Source: an uncultured Clostridia bacterium (lineage in GTDB: Bacteria > Bacillota > Clostridia > Christensenellales > UBA3700). From it: DNA of 64,000 nucleotides. The notes below the pieces were generated by a model that made no database searches, was not told where the DNA came from, and saw only the letters and a program-made list of their open reading frames with translations. Both the position numbers and the translations under genes were made by a program. Below, one piece after another: positions 1 through 8,467 of the stretch. Every line of letters begins with the position of its first letter. The stretch's first letter is position 1. Location of the stretch: contig CAMQWP010000005.1 in the NCBI GenBank assembly GCA_947038565.1, positions 1-64,000 of the forward strand, given 5' to 3'.

Positions 1-19
1 CGTCGCCGTATACAATTAA
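1..19 (+). CDS. Possible last codons of an upstream gene
   Basis: In frame 2 the first bases read V-A-V-Y-N-stop, with TAA at 17-19. A strong terminator hairpin follows two bases later, which is where the end of a gene would be expected. Nothing about the product can be said. The only support is this position; the other frames run on without a clear gene. Confidence 0.3.
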
Positions 20-700
20 GAAGAGTTACATGTTTATCATGTGGCTCTTTTTTCTATGCCATTTTTTATATAAATGATATTCTACACCTTTAACAGCATC
101 TTAAATAAATTACATTATTCGATTTGCCAGAATTCTATGTCTATCATGTAGCTCTTTTCTTTGCTTATTTTATATTAATACTAAACTAAATCTTAGTTAA
201 ATCACATTATGCAAATAATAAGAGTTATATGTTGGTAAGCGAGTTCTTTTTTATTTGTCATTTTATATATAAATGTTATTCTGTATCTCAGATTAATGAC
301 GTTGTTTACTTCAGTAAAGTTACTTGTGCAAGCGACTTCTTTTGTGATTTATGCTCAATCATGTTTTTACTTCAAATTAATTGCGTAATTAAATTATTCA
401 GAGTAACTTTTTCGTAGTCACTCTTTTTTTCTTTGTCGTAATAGATATGAATGATATTCTATACCATAGATAAATTACATTATTTGATTTGCGAAAATTC
501 TATGTTTATCATGTGGCTTTTTTTCTATCAAATTAAATTTATGTTAACGGTAGTTTATAGCTAACCATTATATTATTTAATTAATCGGAGTTATATGTTG
601 GTAGTCGACTTTATTTATGATATTTGAAAAATCATCTTTTTGCACTTCAATTTACTTCATTATTTAATGAATTAGAGTTATATGTTTTTATATCCTTAAA
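20..700. repeat. Degenerate ~100-bp repeats carrying worn terminator-like hairpins
   Basis: Blocks of the type 'tatgtttatcatgtggctcttttt' recur near 31, 139, 230, 503, 597 and 680, spaced about 90-110 bp. Between them similar filler appears, such as 'ataaatgatattctacacc' and 'aaattacattattcgatttgc'. The block at 401-430 still forms a hairpin (GAGTAAC/GTCACTC) with a seven-T tail. The rest are too mutated to pair well. This looks like an old tandem expansion of a terminator-bearing unit that has since decayed. No coding frame is conserved across units. Confidence 0.55.
21..53 (+). terminator. Rho-independent terminator
   Basis: GAGTTACATG (23-32) pairs with CATGTGGCTC (38-47) over ten positions, two of them G-U, around a five-base loop. 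A run of six T follows. It would end transcription of whatever gene enters from the left. The same hairpin recurs in worn form several times further right. Confidence 0.7.
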
Positions 701-815
701 TTACAGCTTACTACATTGCTAGATTTAATAAGCTAAGTAAGTATATAAAATTTGGTATTGATTTATTAAAGTTTTATTATATAAAAGAAAGTATAATATA
801 ATATATTAACTTTAT

Positions 816-1117
816 TGAATGATATAGACTAAAGTACATGGTTAAATCGTCTTGCTAGTCTAATTGTGACGTCGTTTTGGTTTTATATATATGAATGATA
901 TAGACTAAAGTACATGGTTAAATTGATATGCTAGTCTAATTGCGAGGTCATTATGGTTTTATATATATGAATGATATAGACTAAAGTACATGGTTAAATT
1001 GATATGCTAGTCTAATTGCGAGGTCATTATGGCTTTTTTGTATGAATGATACAGACTGAATTACATGGATTAATTGTTTTCTAATCTAACTGCAACATTA
1101 TTTTGCCTTTTATTGTA
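816..1117. repeat. Four tandem copies of a 76-bp repeat
   Basis: Units start at 816, 892, 968 and 1043, each beginning TGAATGATA. Units 2 and 3 are nearly identical and unit 4 is diverged. Units 1-3 each contain the inverted pair TAGACTA / TAGTCTA, 24 bases apart, which would form a hairpin in RNA or single-stranded DNA. There are no unique spacers, so it is not a CRISPR array. No open frame runs through the units. Confidence 0.85.
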
Positions 1118-1859
1118 TTTATTACATAATATAATTAACTAGAGCTACGTACTTATCGTGTGGACTATTTTTTCAAAATTTATATATTAAATATGCTGTA
1201 ATTTTAATGTTATTATATTTTAAACTAAGTAGAACTTTATGATTATTGTGTGCTGATGGTTCTTCACTTTTAAAATTATTATGTTTGTATATTAACATAG
1301 CTATATGTTTTATTAAGCTAAGACATACGGTTGACAGTATTTTATTCTTCAAAATTAATTTATTATCTTTCAGTCCGATTAATCTTACAAAAACGTAAAA
1401 TAGTATTTGTTTGTTTACTAATTATAAGCCTGTTCTATCACTTAGCCAATATGTTATTTAATTTAGCATAATTATATATTTTAATGTACTAATATTTGAG
1501 ATTATTATATTGAGATTCGACCAATTATTTAAATGTTCAAATCTGGGATTGACTAATCATAGTTTATAATATAATCAAGAAAGTATAAAGGATATTTAAC
1601 CTATAATAAATGACATAGTAAAAGTATATGATTAAACGGTTTGATAGATCACCAGATACATATTTTCTATTGACTTTACAAAATAAAGCATTAAACTTTC
1701 CTATAGGTAATTCTTGTTATATAAATATAATTTGATCAATTAAATATATTTATCTAGTATATACTAGAAAGTCAGAAATTATATTTTACATCAAGGAATG
1801 ATATTCTGTTCAAATAACAAAAATTTTAGTTGAGAAAACAAAAATCTTTCTAATAACGA
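1118..1859. other. AT-rich non-coding stretch with a second diverged repeat copy
   Basis: No gene is supported here. The segment around 1561-1655 resembles 770-870: both run 'agttt..ataat..agaaagtata', then a region like 'aatgacatagtaaaagtatatgattaaacggtttgatag', a worn version of the 76-bp unit. The rest is very AT-rich with stops in all frames. Confidence 0.5.
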
Positions 1860-1887
1860 TTGACATTATATAAAATAAGTGTATAAT
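1860..1887 (+). promoter_or_regulatory. Sigma-A type promoter of the M48 protease
   Basis: TTGACA at 1860-1865 and TATAAT at 1882-1887 are separated by 16 bases. They lie about 45 bases before the protease start, and no other gene lies between. Confidence 0.75.
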
Positions 1888-1930
1888 ATATGTATGTATA
1901 TTGTAAACCAAGCACTAAGGAGAACCATTT

Positions 1931-2986
1931 ATGAAATTTTTAACAGCATTAATTAAACCTAAAAATATATTATTAACATTATATTTTTTAATAGGGAATG
2001 TATTGATATTTTTTGCATTTGCCTTTTTCAATTTTATACCATTAGGATTGTCTGAAACAATCAATCCAATTATTAACGGAGTTATTGGCATAGGAATTAA
2101 TGGGCTATGTATGATAATTGGATTATCTTCACTTGGCGAGGCACTTTCAAGACTTTTAATGAGGTGGAAGTCTGTTGAAAAGTGTGAAGTTGATCCAAAG
2201 ATACAAGAAATATTTAATGAAGTTTACACATCTTGTAGAGAGAATTGTCCTAAGATAAGCGATAAAATAAAGTTATACATAGCTACAGCTGATAATTCGG
2301 TCAATGCATATGCATTAGGCAAAAATTCGATAGCAATACCAATAGGAACTATTCAGTCGTGTAATGAAGATGAGATTAGAGGTTTATTTGCTCATGAATT
2401 TGGACATATATACAATAATGATTCGTCGCTTAGACTAGGTGTGTTGATGTCTAATCAGGTGATACTTGGTGTAAGCATATTAATGGCTATTTGTATGTAT
2501 TTATGTGGATCTATTATTACATTTGTTGTAAATAGAGCAACTAAATCTTATATGAGAAATGGTATAGGAATGGCTATAGGATTTATTATAATGTTCGTCT
2601 ACGTATTATGGAATAAATTAGGCATGTTGGTGCTTAATTTTGCAGGAAGAAAAGAAGAATATGCTGCAGATAACTATGCTGTAACTGTTGGGTATGGTGA
2701 ACATTTGCATTATGCATTAAGTGAGTTGGATCCTAGTACTACTAAGCAGTCACTAACATCTCTAATGTCAAGCTCTCACCCTGATACTGTAGATAGGCTT
2801 GCAAAAATTAAAGAAGCCTTTGATCTATTACATGCTGATGATTTAGAGTACATTGAGCATTCACAAGATTTTGGCACTGAAACAATTGCTGATGATGGTA
2901 ATGTGGATTTATTGTCAGATACTAAAATAGATGAAGTAGCTGCGTCTAGCAATATAGATTTAGATAAAATTGTGGTTGATAATTAA
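1931..2986 (+). CDS. M48-family membrane zinc metalloprotease (HtpX/Ste24-like)
   Basis: A membrane-embedded zinc endopeptidase of the M48 family; members usually degrade or process membrane proteins. Two hydrophobic segments fill the first ~70 residues. The catalytic HEXXH reads HEFGH at about residues 155-159, preceded by the family's NAYALG segment near 125. Two further hydrophobic segments follow (about 175-200 and 210-235), and the third zinc ligand is expected in EEYAADNYA near 240. A conserved SSHPDTVDRLAKI stretch near 280 is also typical. The last ~50 residues are acidic and probably disordered. The start follows AAGGAGAA at good spacing. It has its own promoter and terminator, so it is monocistronic. 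The natural substrate is unknown. Confidence 0.9.
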   Translation: MKFLTALIKPKNILLTLYFLIGNVLIFFAFAFFNFIPLGLSETINPIINGVIGIGINGLCMIIGLSSLGEALSRLLMRWKSVEKCEVDPKIQEIFNEVYTSCRENCPKISDKIKLYIATADNSVNAYALGKNSIAIPIGTIQSCNEDEIRGLFAHEFGHIYNNDSSLRLGVLMSNQVILGVSILMAICMYLCGSIITFVVNRATKSYMRNGIGMAIGFIIMFVYVLWNKLGMLVLNFAGRKEEYAADNYAVTVGYGEHLHYALSELDPSTTKQSLTSLMSSSHPDTVDRLAKIKEAFDLLHADDLEYIEHSQDFGTETIADDGNVDLLSDTKIDEVAASSNIDLDKIVVDN

Positions 2987-3010
2987 ATATTAATATTATT
3001 AAGAATATAG

Positions 3011-3050
3011 AATATAAGCATGATATATAATGACATGCTTATATTTTTTT
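3011..3050 (+). terminator. Terminator after the M48 gene
   Basis: AATATAAGCATG (3011-3022) pairs with CATGCTTATATT (3034-3045) without mismatch around an 11-base loop, followed by Ts to 3050. Confidence 0.85.
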
Positions 3051-3091
3051 ATAAAATGTAATGTTTTATGTAAAAAAATACAAAACACTAC

Positions 3092-3119
3092 TTGACAAAT
3101 TCTAATAATGTGGTATAAT
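3092..3119 (+). promoter_or_regulatory. Promoter of the riboswitch-controlled FAD gene
   Basis: TTGACA at 3092-3097 and TATAAT at 3114-3119 with a 16-base spacer. Transcription would begin just before the purine riboswitch aptamer. A diverged copy of this promoter and the next ~35 bases lies at 46418-46520. Confidence 0.8.
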
Positions 3120-3128
3120 AAATAAGGT

Positions 3129-3186
3129 GCATATAAGGTCACATATTGCGTGACTGTTTCTACCTACTTGCTAAAGTCGACTATGC
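3129..3186 (+). ncRNA. Purine riboswitch aptamer, guanine type
   Basis: The purine riboswitch core is present in order. P1 is GCATA (3129-3133) with TATGC (3182-3186). J1/2 is TAA. P2 is GGTCAC/GTGACT around a seven-base loop ATATTGC. J2/3 is GTTTCTACC (3156-3164) and J3/1 is GACTATG (3179-3185). The base at the specificity position (C74 of xpt) is C3181, which in this class selects guanine or hypoxanthine. P3 is short (TACTT..AAGTC with a mismatch), but L2 and L3 each carry a GC that can pair, replacing the usual GG/CC kissing contact. The expression platform between 3187 and 3295 is not obvious; a weak GCAA-T-run-TTGC hairpin is at about 3208-3222. Confidence 0.78.
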
Positions 3187-3307
3187 TTAACAGTATTTTT
3201 CTACCTAGCAATTTTTTTTGCCTTGTAATTAAGATATATTATATTACTTGATTATTTTTAGAAAAATCAATATAACGATAAAACATGTTAAATATGGAGG
3301 TTAAGTG

Positions 3308-4705
3308 ATGTACGATTTAATAATAGTTGGCGCAGGCCCAGCAGGAATTTTCACCGCTTTAGAGTTAGTGAAAAAAGGAAGAGAAGATAAGATATTGATC
3401 ATTGAGAAAGGTAGACCAGTAGAGAATAGGTCTTGTCCAAAATCAAAGACAAAAGAATGTGTTAATTGTAAACCGTATTGTAATATTACTACTGGTTTCA
3501 GTGGCGCAGGTGCTTTTTCTGACGGTAAGTTATCGTTGAGTCCTGAGGTTGGCGGTGAGCTGCCTGATCTTATCGGAACCGATGTTGCGGAAGAAATGAT
3601 AAAATACACTGATGGATTATATCTTGATTTTGGTGCTGACGATAAAGTCGAAGGCGTCGGTAATAATGAAAAAGTAAAAGAGATAAGAAGGAAGGCGATC
3701 AAAGCAAGTTTAAAGCTGGTTGATTGTCCAATTAGACATCTTGGAACTGAGAAGGCTCAAGATATTTATTATAAAATCGAACAATATCTATTGCAAAATG
3801 GTGTTGAAATAATGTTTGGAACTCATGTAGAAGACATTATTTTAGAAGCAGATGATTGCAAGGGTATCACTTTTATAGACAAACAGGGTGTTATGCAGTC
3901 TAAGCTAGCGAAGCGAACTGTCATTGCAACAGGTCGTCGAGGTGCTGATTGGTTGGAAAAAATTTGTGAAGCTCATAATATAATACATGAGGCTGGTATT
4001 GTAGATATCGGAGTTAGGGTAGAGTGCCGTAATGAGATCATGGAAGAAGTTAACAACGTCCTTTACGAATCGAAACTTATTGGATATCCTAAACCTTTCA
4101 AGAATAAGGTAAGAACTTTCTGTCAAAATCCAGGTGGATTTGTAAGCCAAGAGAATTATGATAATGATCTTGCTGTCGTAAATGGTCATTCTTACAAAGA
4201 ATTAAAATCAAACAATACAAATTTATCAATTCTGTGCAGCGCTAAGTTTACTGAGCCTTTTAATCAGCCTATTGCTTATGCTCAGAAAGTAGGCGAACTT
4301 ACTAATATGCTAGGAAATGGTAAAGTGCTTGTTCAACGTTACGGTGATATTCTAGATGGAAAAAGAACATGGCAACATGAACTAAATAATAGTAATCTTA
4401 AGCCTACATTAATGGATGCTGTAGCTGGTGATATTACTTCAGCAATGCCATATCGCCCTATGCTTAATATTATAAACTTTATTAAAGCAGTAGATGAAGT
4501 AGTACCTGGATTTGCAAGTGATGAAACACTTTTGTACTCTCCAGAGCTTAAATTCTATAGTAATAAAATAAAAATGGATACTGATTTTAATACCAATATT
4601 TCTAATTTGCATTGTCTAGGAGATAGTAGCGGTTGGACTAGAGGTCTTATGATGGCGTCAGTAATGGGCGTTATGATGGCTAGAAGTATTATAGATAGAA
4701 AATAA
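3308..4705 (+). CDS. FAD-dependent dehydrogenase of the COG2509 type
   Basis: A cytosolic flavoprotein of the 'NAD(FAD)-utilizing dehydrogenase' family, whose substrate is not established. The N-terminus has the dinucleotide-binding motif IVGAGPAGIFTALEL. It is followed by the family's Cys-rich segment CPKSKTKECVNCKPYC (about 43-58), which leads into TGFSGAGAFSDGKLSL. The C-terminus ends in the second FAD-contact motif CLGDSSGWTRGLMMASVMG. The length is normal. GGAGG at 3296-3300 sits seven bases from ATG 3308, which suits better than GTG 3305. The purine riboswitch in its leader implies repression when guanine or hypoxanthine is plentiful, so the enzyme probably serves purine metabolism or salvage; that is inference. 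It is convergent with nagA across a shared terminator. Confidence 0.85.
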   Translation: MYDLIIVGAGPAGIFTALELVKKGREDKILIIEKGRPVENRSCPKSKTKECVNCKPYCNITTGFSGAGAFSDGKLSLSPEVGGELPDLIGTDVAEEMIKYTDGLYLDFGADDKVEGVGNNEKVKEIRRKAIKASLKLVDCPIRHLGTEKAQDIYYKIEQYLLQNGVEIMFGTHVEDIILEADDCKGITFIDKQGVMQSKLAKRTVIATGRRGADWLEKICEAHNIIHEAGIVDIGVRVECRNEIMEEVNNVLYESKLIGYPKPFKNKVRTFCQNPGGFVSQENYDNDLAVVNGHSYKELKSNNTNLSILCSAKFTEPFNQPIAYAQKVGELTNMLGNGKVLVQRYGDILDGKRTWQHELNNSNLKPTLMDAVAGDITSAMPYRPMLNIINFIKAVDEVVPGFASDETLLYSPELKFYSNKIKMDTDFNTNISNLHCLGDSSGWTRGLMMASVMGVMMARSIIDRK

Positions 4706-4725
4706 TAAGATAAATATGATAAAAT

Positions 4726-4757
4726 AATCCCACCTTGATTTCAAGGTGGGATTTGTT
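4726..4757. terminator. Bidirectional terminator between the FAD gene and nagA
   Basis: AATCCCACCTTGA (4726-4738) pairs perfectly with TCAAGGTGGGATT (4741-4753). T-rich flanks exist on both strands, so it can serve both convergent genes. Confidence 0.85.
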
Positions 4758-4872
4758 TTATTTCAATTAATTTATCAAGATTAGCACTAATTTTTGATGC
4801 GTATAAAAATGAATAGCAACATGATAAATAATATACATTTTGAAATTGTGAATATTTAAACGCGTAACAAAA

Positions 4873-6036
4873 TTATTTTACGATGTTTCCGCCAATGAAT
4901 GTATGGATTATATTTGCATTGTCGTCAAGAATATTAAAGTCGGCAATTAGTTCGGAGCATACATCACCCCTGTCATAAAGTTTCATAAGTCTAGCTGGAG
5001 TACGGGTGCCCATCGTAATACAGTCAGCAAGTGATATCCCGATATTTGTATGCAAATTCTTAACCGCTTCTGATATTGGTGTTACGCTACCCGCATAAGT
5101 GTTAAGCTCTTTTATTACAGCAACACCATCTTCTACTATGATCCTTTGTTTTGAGTGTCCGCTACCTAAATACATTTCTTCACCATCATAGCCTGATATT
5201 GCCAACGAATCAGATACAAGCGCGATGCCATCAACACCCTTTACGTCAAATAATAATTTGAACATTGGGTTTGGTACATGTCTGTTGTCAGCAATAACTT
5301 CACATATTAACCTTTTATCTATCATTCCTACTTCTGTAAGACCTAAGTGCTTGTGAGGAGTTGTACGTCTTGATGGTCTTGAAGTGCAGTTAGTCATATG
5401 TGTAACGCTATTTGCTCCGCAATCAATACAGGCGTTAATTTCATCGTCAATACTAGCGTCATGTCCTAAGCTAACTTGAATATTATGATCGGTGCATTTT
5501 TCAGTAAATTCTGCCGCACTATCTTGGTCTGGTGCTATGGTTATCCTAGATACTATATCATTATATTTCCATACCCATTCGATATTGCCATCAATGGGTG
5601 CTAAAATAAATTTAGGTGGGTGAGCACCAGGTGCTTTAGTTGATAAAAATGGACCTTCTAGATGAGTGCCGATAATACGAGATGTATTACTGTTTTTATA
5701 TGAGGAAATATTATCCAATGCCTTGAATGTAGTCTCAAGGTCGGCTGTTAATGTTGTAGGGCAATATGACGTAGTACCACTTTGTAAATGATAGTTGCTT
5801 ATAGCCTCTATCGCGTCCGTAGTACCTTCCATTATATCGTGACCAGCACCACCGTGAGTGTGGATATCAATATATCCTGCTGCTAAAATCATACCTTTCA
5901 TATCATACTCGGTATTGCATGCTGGACATTGAGTTGTATCAAGTAAGTCTTTAAACTTGCCATCAGAAACTGTAATATTGCATAATTCTCTAATTTCACC
6001 ATCGATTAATGGTCTAATATTTTTTATTAATATCAT
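4873..6036 (-). CDS. nagA: N-acetylglucosamine-6-phosphate deacetylase
   Basis: Amidohydrolase that removes acetate from N-acetylglucosamine-6-phosphate, feeding amino-sugar catabolism and cell-wall recycling in the cytosol. Family marks in order: metal-binding DIHTHGGAGHD (about 56-66), THLEGPFLS (about 124-132), SLGHDAS (about 190), HMTNCTS (about 213) and the catalytic aspartate in LVSDSLAISG (about 275). The length of 387 is normal. The His segment usually reads H-x-x-N-A-M; here it is HMTNCTS, a variant. The start ATG at 6036 follows TAGGAGGC. No nagB, transporter or regulator is adjacent, so it stands alone, with its 3' end facing the FAD gene. Confidence 0.9.
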   Translation of the reverse strand: MILIKNIRPLIDGEIRELCNITVSDGKFKDLLDTTQCPACNTEYDMKGMILAAGYIDIHTHGGAGHDIMEGTTDAIEAISNYHLQSGTTSYCPTTLTADLETTFKALDNISSYKNSNTSRIIGTHLEGPFLSTKAPGAHPPKFILAPIDGNIEWVWKYNDIVSRITIAPDQDSAAEFTEKCTDHNIQVSLGHDASIDDEINACIDCGANSVTHMTNCTSRPSRRTTPHKHLGLTEVGMIDKRLICEVIADNRHVPNPMFKLLFDVKGVDGIALVSDSLAISGYDGEEMYLGSGHSKQRIIVEDGVAVIKELNTYAGSVTPISEAVKNLHTNIGISLADCITMGTRTPARLMKLYDRGDVCSELIADFNILDDNANIIHTFIGGNIVK

Positions 6037-6277
6037 ATATGCCTCCTAATTGCACATATATTATATCATTAATAATAAATTTAATCAACATAAAAATGCA
6101 TGATATATACTATTATTCACTATATAATAGAAACAACTGCGACTTCTAGTACGTAAGAAAAATTCTAATCATCTCCAAATTATTAAGTTAACATTAATAA
6201 AGCGTTTGAAAATTGTAAATGGTTTATGAAAGATAAAAGAATGATTGTATTATTTTTGTAAATAATTAAAATATTTC

Positions 6278-6306
6278 TTTACAAATAAAATTATATATGG
6301 TATACT
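6278..6306 (+). promoter_or_regulatory. Promoter of the beta-helix membrane protein
   Basis: TTTACA (6278-6283) and TATACT (6301-6306) with a 17-base spacer lie about 100 bases before the start. The rest of the 6037-6403 gap is AT-rich and holds the divergent nagA promoter region; I see nothing else in it. Confidence 0.6.
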
Positions 6307-6403
6307 ATTAAAAGATAATGTGTTATATGTATATACTATTGTATAATGCTAATGTATAATGCTAAAGAAAATAACATTGGAGCACAGCTCCCAGGGAGGG
6401 TTT

Positions 6404-8077
6404 ATGAGTAATAATGAGAAGGACATGTTGAATGAGACTGAGGTCGAGTCAAATGAAGCTGCTGAAACAGAAGTTGTAGCAGTTGATGAGGTTGCTTTAG
6501 ATTCTGCAACTGAGATCGAGACACCAAGTGATGTTGAAATCAGTGAAGAGTCAGAAGTTGATGGAAAGGGTATTCCGACTAAAAAGTCTAAGAAGCCTAA
6601 GAAAGAAGGTGTTAAACGTTTAAAGCGTTGGCATATTGTTTTGATTTCTATTGCCACTGTATTTGCAGTAATAGGTACTAGTGTCGGAATATTCTTCGGA
6701 GTTATGATGGGTAAACAAGGTGATCCAACTCCAGTTGATGCTGCAGAAATGGTAGTTGATATGGATACAATATACTACGTAGGTACTGTAAATGATATAG
6801 ACCTTAGCGTAGCATTCCCTGGTCAAAAAATTGGTGCTTTAGATGGCGATTCTGCTACTCTAGAAGGCAATATACTTAAAATTAATGGTACTGCAGATTT
6901 TACTATAAAGATCGGCGATATCACAAAAGAGGTAAAAGTAGTAGATAAAGGCGTTAATGTAACAACTTTTGATGCTCTACATACTGCGGTAAACGTTGAT
7001 AAAGTACCAGTAGTTGTTCAAGTACCTAAAATGGCAACTACTTACAAAGAGAAAAAAGGTGAAGATGGTAAAATGGAACGTAATACTACTCTTTATTTAA
7101 ATGCAAATGCTTACGGTAACGGTGTTCATATTGATGCTCATGCTACAGCAAAATCATCTTCTGATGGCGAATTTAGCTGGGGAAATAGCGGCGAGGCTGT
7201 TTTCGAAGTAAATACTGATGACGAGATCACAATAAGAGACTTTAAACTTACTGGTAAGGATTACCTTGAGACTGATGATCTATATACATACACAAACTAC
7301 GGTTCTATGTTAAACATTAGAGGTTTAGATCTGGATTTAGATTCAACTATAGTATCTCCAAAAGCAAATGTTAATGTTATACACAATGTATTTGAGAAAT
7401 CTCATAAAGTAGTACATGTAATAAATGCAAATGTTTATTTTGAGGGAAACATCATTCGTGATGCTTCTGATACTGCAGTTTCTATCGGTGCATTCCCAAA
7501 TCAGGGGTCTGTTATCAACATGAAAAATAACGTAGTAGCTAATTCATTGACTGGTGGAATATTGTTCTATAACTTCTCTAAGGGCGTAACTCAAGCAAAT
7601 GCTGCTAAGAGTTATTCAACTCTTAATATCACTGGATTCCTTGATATTTATAACTGGAAAGATGAAGCTGGTCTAGTTTTCTTGCCAAAAACTGAGGAAA
7701 GATTGTTACCAAAAGATATATTAGCTTTTGCTAATGGTCTTGCAGGTAGTGAGATCCAGAAAAAAGAATATGACGATATGAAAGCTGTTTTTGATGATGT
7801 GGAAACTGGTGAAACAAGAAAATTAATTCACTTTGGTATACTTAAGATCAGAACTACTCCATCTGACAATAAAACTAATGATAGTATCGTTAATGGACTT
7901 GATAAAGTAGGATTTGAGCAAAAGAAGTTACCTTTGATGTGGCCTGCTGATAAGATCCTAACTGATATGGTTGTTTGTGGTTACCTAGATAATCAAACTG
8001 ATGCAGTTAAACCAACTGATAAACTTGATTCAAATCCTAATATGTATGTACAATTAAGAGAAGGTCGTACTGCTTAA
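6404..8077 (+). CDS. Single-pass membrane protein with a beta-helix-like exterior
   Basis: Not a family I can name. About 50 acidic residues and a Lys-rich patch (KKSKKPKKEGVKRLKRW) precede one membrane segment near residues 70-97 (IVLISIATVFAVIGTSVGIFFGVMMG). The remaining ~450 residues would face outward. They contain a run of short parallel-strand repeats from about 240 to 400 (SMLNIRGLDLDL, ANVNVIHNVFEKS, ANVYFEGNIIRDASDTAVSIG, SVINMKNNVVANSLTGGILFYN), typical of right-handed beta-helix folds that bind or cleave polysaccharide. No catalytic residues are recognisable. The ORF-track start at 6359 lacks a ribosome site; ATG 6404 follows GGGAGGG, so I used it. It has its own promoter and terminator. 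Confidence 0.75.
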   Translation: MSNNEKDMLNETEVESNEAAETEVVAVDEVALDSATEIETPSDVEISEESEVDGKGIPTKKSKKPKKEGVKRLKRWHIVLISIATVFAVIGTSVGIFFGVMMGKQGDPTPVDAAEMVVDMDTIYYVGTVNDIDLSVAFPGQKIGALDGDSATLEGNILKINGTADFTIKIGDITKEVKVVDKGVNVTTFDALHTAVNVDKVPVVVQVPKMATTYKEKKGEDGKMERNTTLYLNANAYGNGVHIDAHATAKSSSDGEFSWGNSGEAVFEVNTDDEITIRDFKLTGKDYLETDDLYTYTNYGSMLNIRGLDLDLDSTIVSPKANVNVIHNVFEKSHKVVHVINANVYFEGNIIRDASDTAVSIGAFPNQGSVINMKNNVVANSLTGGILFYNFSKGVTQANAAKSYSTLNITGFLDIYNWKDEAGLVFLPKTEERLLPKDILAFANGLAGSEIQKKEYDDMKAVFDDVETGETRKLIHFGILKIRTTPSDNKTNDSIVNGLDKVGFEQKKLPLMWPADKILTDMVVCGYLDNQTDAVKPTDKLDSNPNMYVQLREGRTA

Positions 8078-8100
8078 TAATCAAATTTAATAATATAAAT

Positions 8101-8133
8101 ACAGCTCATGCTTTTAGTGTGAGCTGTTTTTTT
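8101..8133 (+). terminator. Terminator after the beta-helix gene
   Basis: ACAGCTCA (8101-8108) pairs with TGAGCTGT (8120-8127), followed by seven T. Confidence 0.8.
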
Positions 8134-8312
8134 ATGCAACTATATTACCAAATAATTATAATTTGAATTAATTATAGTATAGAATATAATTTTGTATTAG
8201 CCGATTTAAAAAGTGAATTAACGTGAAAACAATCGTACGTATTGAATATTCCATATAAAGATATATAAATCGTAACATAATATAATAAAAAGATTTTTTT
8301 GCAGAAAAACTC

Positions 8313-8341
8313 TTGACATATATATAATATTGTGATAATAT
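8313..8341 (+). promoter_or_regulatory. Promoter of the feo operon
   Basis: TTGACA at 8313-8318. The -10 element is either GATAAT (8334-8339, 15-base spacer) or TAATAT (8336-8341, 17-base spacer). No other gene start lies between it and feoA. Confidence 0.6.
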
Positions 8342-8355
8342 ACTAATGTAGTAAG

Positions 8356-8433
8356 CATATGCGAACTGATATTTAGATAGTGATATTAGATAGCGTATGT
8401 ATTTTTAATAGCATTGAGTTCGCTAACGCGAAC
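8356..8433 (+). promoter_or_regulatory. Structured feo leader with tandem 13-14 bp repeats
   Basis: CATATGC (8356-8362) can pair with GCGTATG (8393-8399). The loop is almost wholly two adjacent direct repeats, TGATATTTAGATAG and TGATATTAGATAG (8367-8393). A second perfect hairpin, GTTCGC-taac-GCGAAC, is at 8418-8433. Placement just after the promoter makes it a candidate site for metal control, possibly by the DtxR-type protein encoded downstream. No standard DtxR or Fur box is recognisable. Confidence 0.45.
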
Positions 8434-8467
8434 AAAAGATGAAATATTTAATGGTGGAGGAGATAGA

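Noticed and set aside
229-417. 62-residue plus-strand ORF at the window start
   Set aside because: It lies wholly within the decayed repeats, has no ribosome site, and its frame is not kept in the other repeat copies.
816-1117. CRISPR array
   Set aside because: The 76-bp units are directly adjacent, with no variable spacers and no cas genes nearby.
8313-8467. Fur box or classic DtxR box upstream of feo
   Set aside because: No 19-bp palindrome of either type could be found; only the tandem repeats reported.
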